Shown here one piece after another: positions 16,295 to 16,557 of a stretch of DNA of 16,557 bases. Under the pieces are notes generated by a model that was not told the origin of the DNA, made no database searches, and was given only the letters and a program-made list of their open reading frames with translations. This DNA comes from an uncultured Trueperaceae bacterium (GTDB lineage: Bacteria; Deinococcota; Deinococci; Deinococcales; Trueperaceae). Positions within the stretch are counted from its first letter, which is position 1. Every line of letters starts with the position of its first letter. The position numbers and the translations under genes are program-made. Location of the stretch: positions 1 to 16,557 of the forward strand of contig CALCHY010000173.1 in assembly GCA_937907415.1 (NCBI GenBank), given 5' to 3'.

Positions 16295-16308
16295 GCATGA
16301 CCCTCTCC

Positions 16309-16327
16309 GGGAAGCCTATCGCTTCCC
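16309..16327. repeat. 7-bp hairpin near the IS3-type orfA start
   Basis: GGGAAGC (16309-16315) and GCTTCCC (16321-16327) form a perfect stem around a 5-base loop, 15 bases upstream of the orfA ATG. It may belong to the element's end or regulate its expression. Confidence 0.4.
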
Positions 16328-16369
16328 AGATAAAGGGCTCGCCCAGAAGGCCCGGGGCCCAACGTTAGC

Positions 16370-16392
16370 GGAGCCGCTACCGTAGCGGCCCC
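16370..16392 (-). terminator. Strong GC hairpin after the amidase gene, possible terminator
   Basis: GCCGCTA (16373-16379) and TAGCGGC (16383-16389) pair around a 3-base loop, with further G-C pairs outside one mismatch. A competing palindrome TAGCGG/CCGCTA occupies 16366-16379. The structure lies 20 bases past the amidase stop on the reverse strand. No T-run follows, so a rho-independent role is plausible but unproven. Confidence 0.45.
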
Positions 16393-16411
16393 GCTTCTGC
16401 GCCCTCTCCCG

Positions 16412-16557
16412 TCAAGCTAAGGGCGGTTGCCTCCCGTGCCAATTCGTCTCTCGTTGGAAGGCGTTACCTACACGTAAGACTGTCGCTTCGTCGAATAGCC
16501 CGCCAGCGATGTGGAGGCTGAGCGGCAGGCCTTCGTGATCGAAGCCGGCCGGCACCA
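16412..16557 (-). CDS. Amidase C-terminus (partial, runs off window)
   Basis: The reverse strand from the right edge encodes 48 codons ending at a TGA at 16412: VPAGFDHEGLPLSLHIAG, then GLFDEATVLRVGNAFQRETNWHGRQPPLA. This matches the C-terminal end of amidase-signature enzymes (GatA/AtzF/amidase superfamily), where VPxGFxxxGLPxGLQIxG, DEATVLRVA and W/H-rich RRPP endings are standard. The Ser-Ser-Lys catalytic part would lie beyond the window. An amidase would suit the amide-hydrolysing theme, but insertion-sequence debris separates it from the operon, so a functional link is only a guess. Confidence 0.8.
   Translation of the reverse strand, partial: VPAGFDHEGLPLSLHIAGGLFDEATVLRVGNAFQRETNWHGRQPPLA

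Overview
The window comes from a GC-rich bacterium. The predicted promoters are bacterial -35/-10 types. Two of them place the -10 box exactly six bases before an ATG, so those transcripts would be leaderless. The secreted solute-binding protein has a signal peptide but no lipobox cysteine. These traits would fit Deinococcota (for example a Truepera-like lineage), but that placement is inference and weak.

Layout. (1) Positions 1-2800: a tRNA-Val(CAC), a reverse-strand GNAT acetyltransferase, about 1.1 kb with no recognisable gene, a forward-strand GIY-YIG nuclease-domain protein, and about 0.4 kb of apparent debris. (2) Positions 2793-12221: a tightly packed reverse-strand catabolic and uptake cluster. 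In transcription order it holds an M29 aminopeptidase/NicX-like metalloenzyme, a 19-codon coupling ORF, two peptide-type ABC permeases (dppC, dppB), an M20 carboxypeptidase-G2-like hydrolase, hyuA and hyuB (hydantoinase/oxoprolinase family). A separately promoted ABC solute-binding protein follows. No ABC ATPase is encoded here. (3) Positions 12312-13532: a divergent gene for a helix-turn-helix protein fused to a citrate-synthase-like domain whose second catalytic histidine is replaced by asparagine. (4) Positions 13650-16300: an insertion-sequence graveyard. It holds an IS110-family transposase gene with an in-frame amber codon, an IS256-family transposase remnant with three lesions, a decayed IS3-family orfA start, and a pair of ~70-bp inverted repeats bracketing the first two. 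(5) Positions 16412-16557: the C-terminus of an amidase running off the window.

How it may work together. A 28-bp element, made of two TTGGCNGTCAA-like units at 17-bp spacing with an 18-bp identical core, lies over the -35 box of both the M29 operon promoter and the solute-binding-protein promoter. At the second site a third unit continues at the same 17-bp period into the end of hyuB. The HTH/citrate-synthase-like protein is transcribed divergently right beside the first element. The simplest model is that this protein is a local regulator with a repurposed citrate-synthase fold as its sensor. It would control uptake and stepwise hydrolysis of a small peptide, cyclic amide or related N-containing compound by the M29, M20 and HyuAB enzymes. 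The substrate cannot be read from the sequence. The regulator-operator pairing is the most interesting testable idea in the window.
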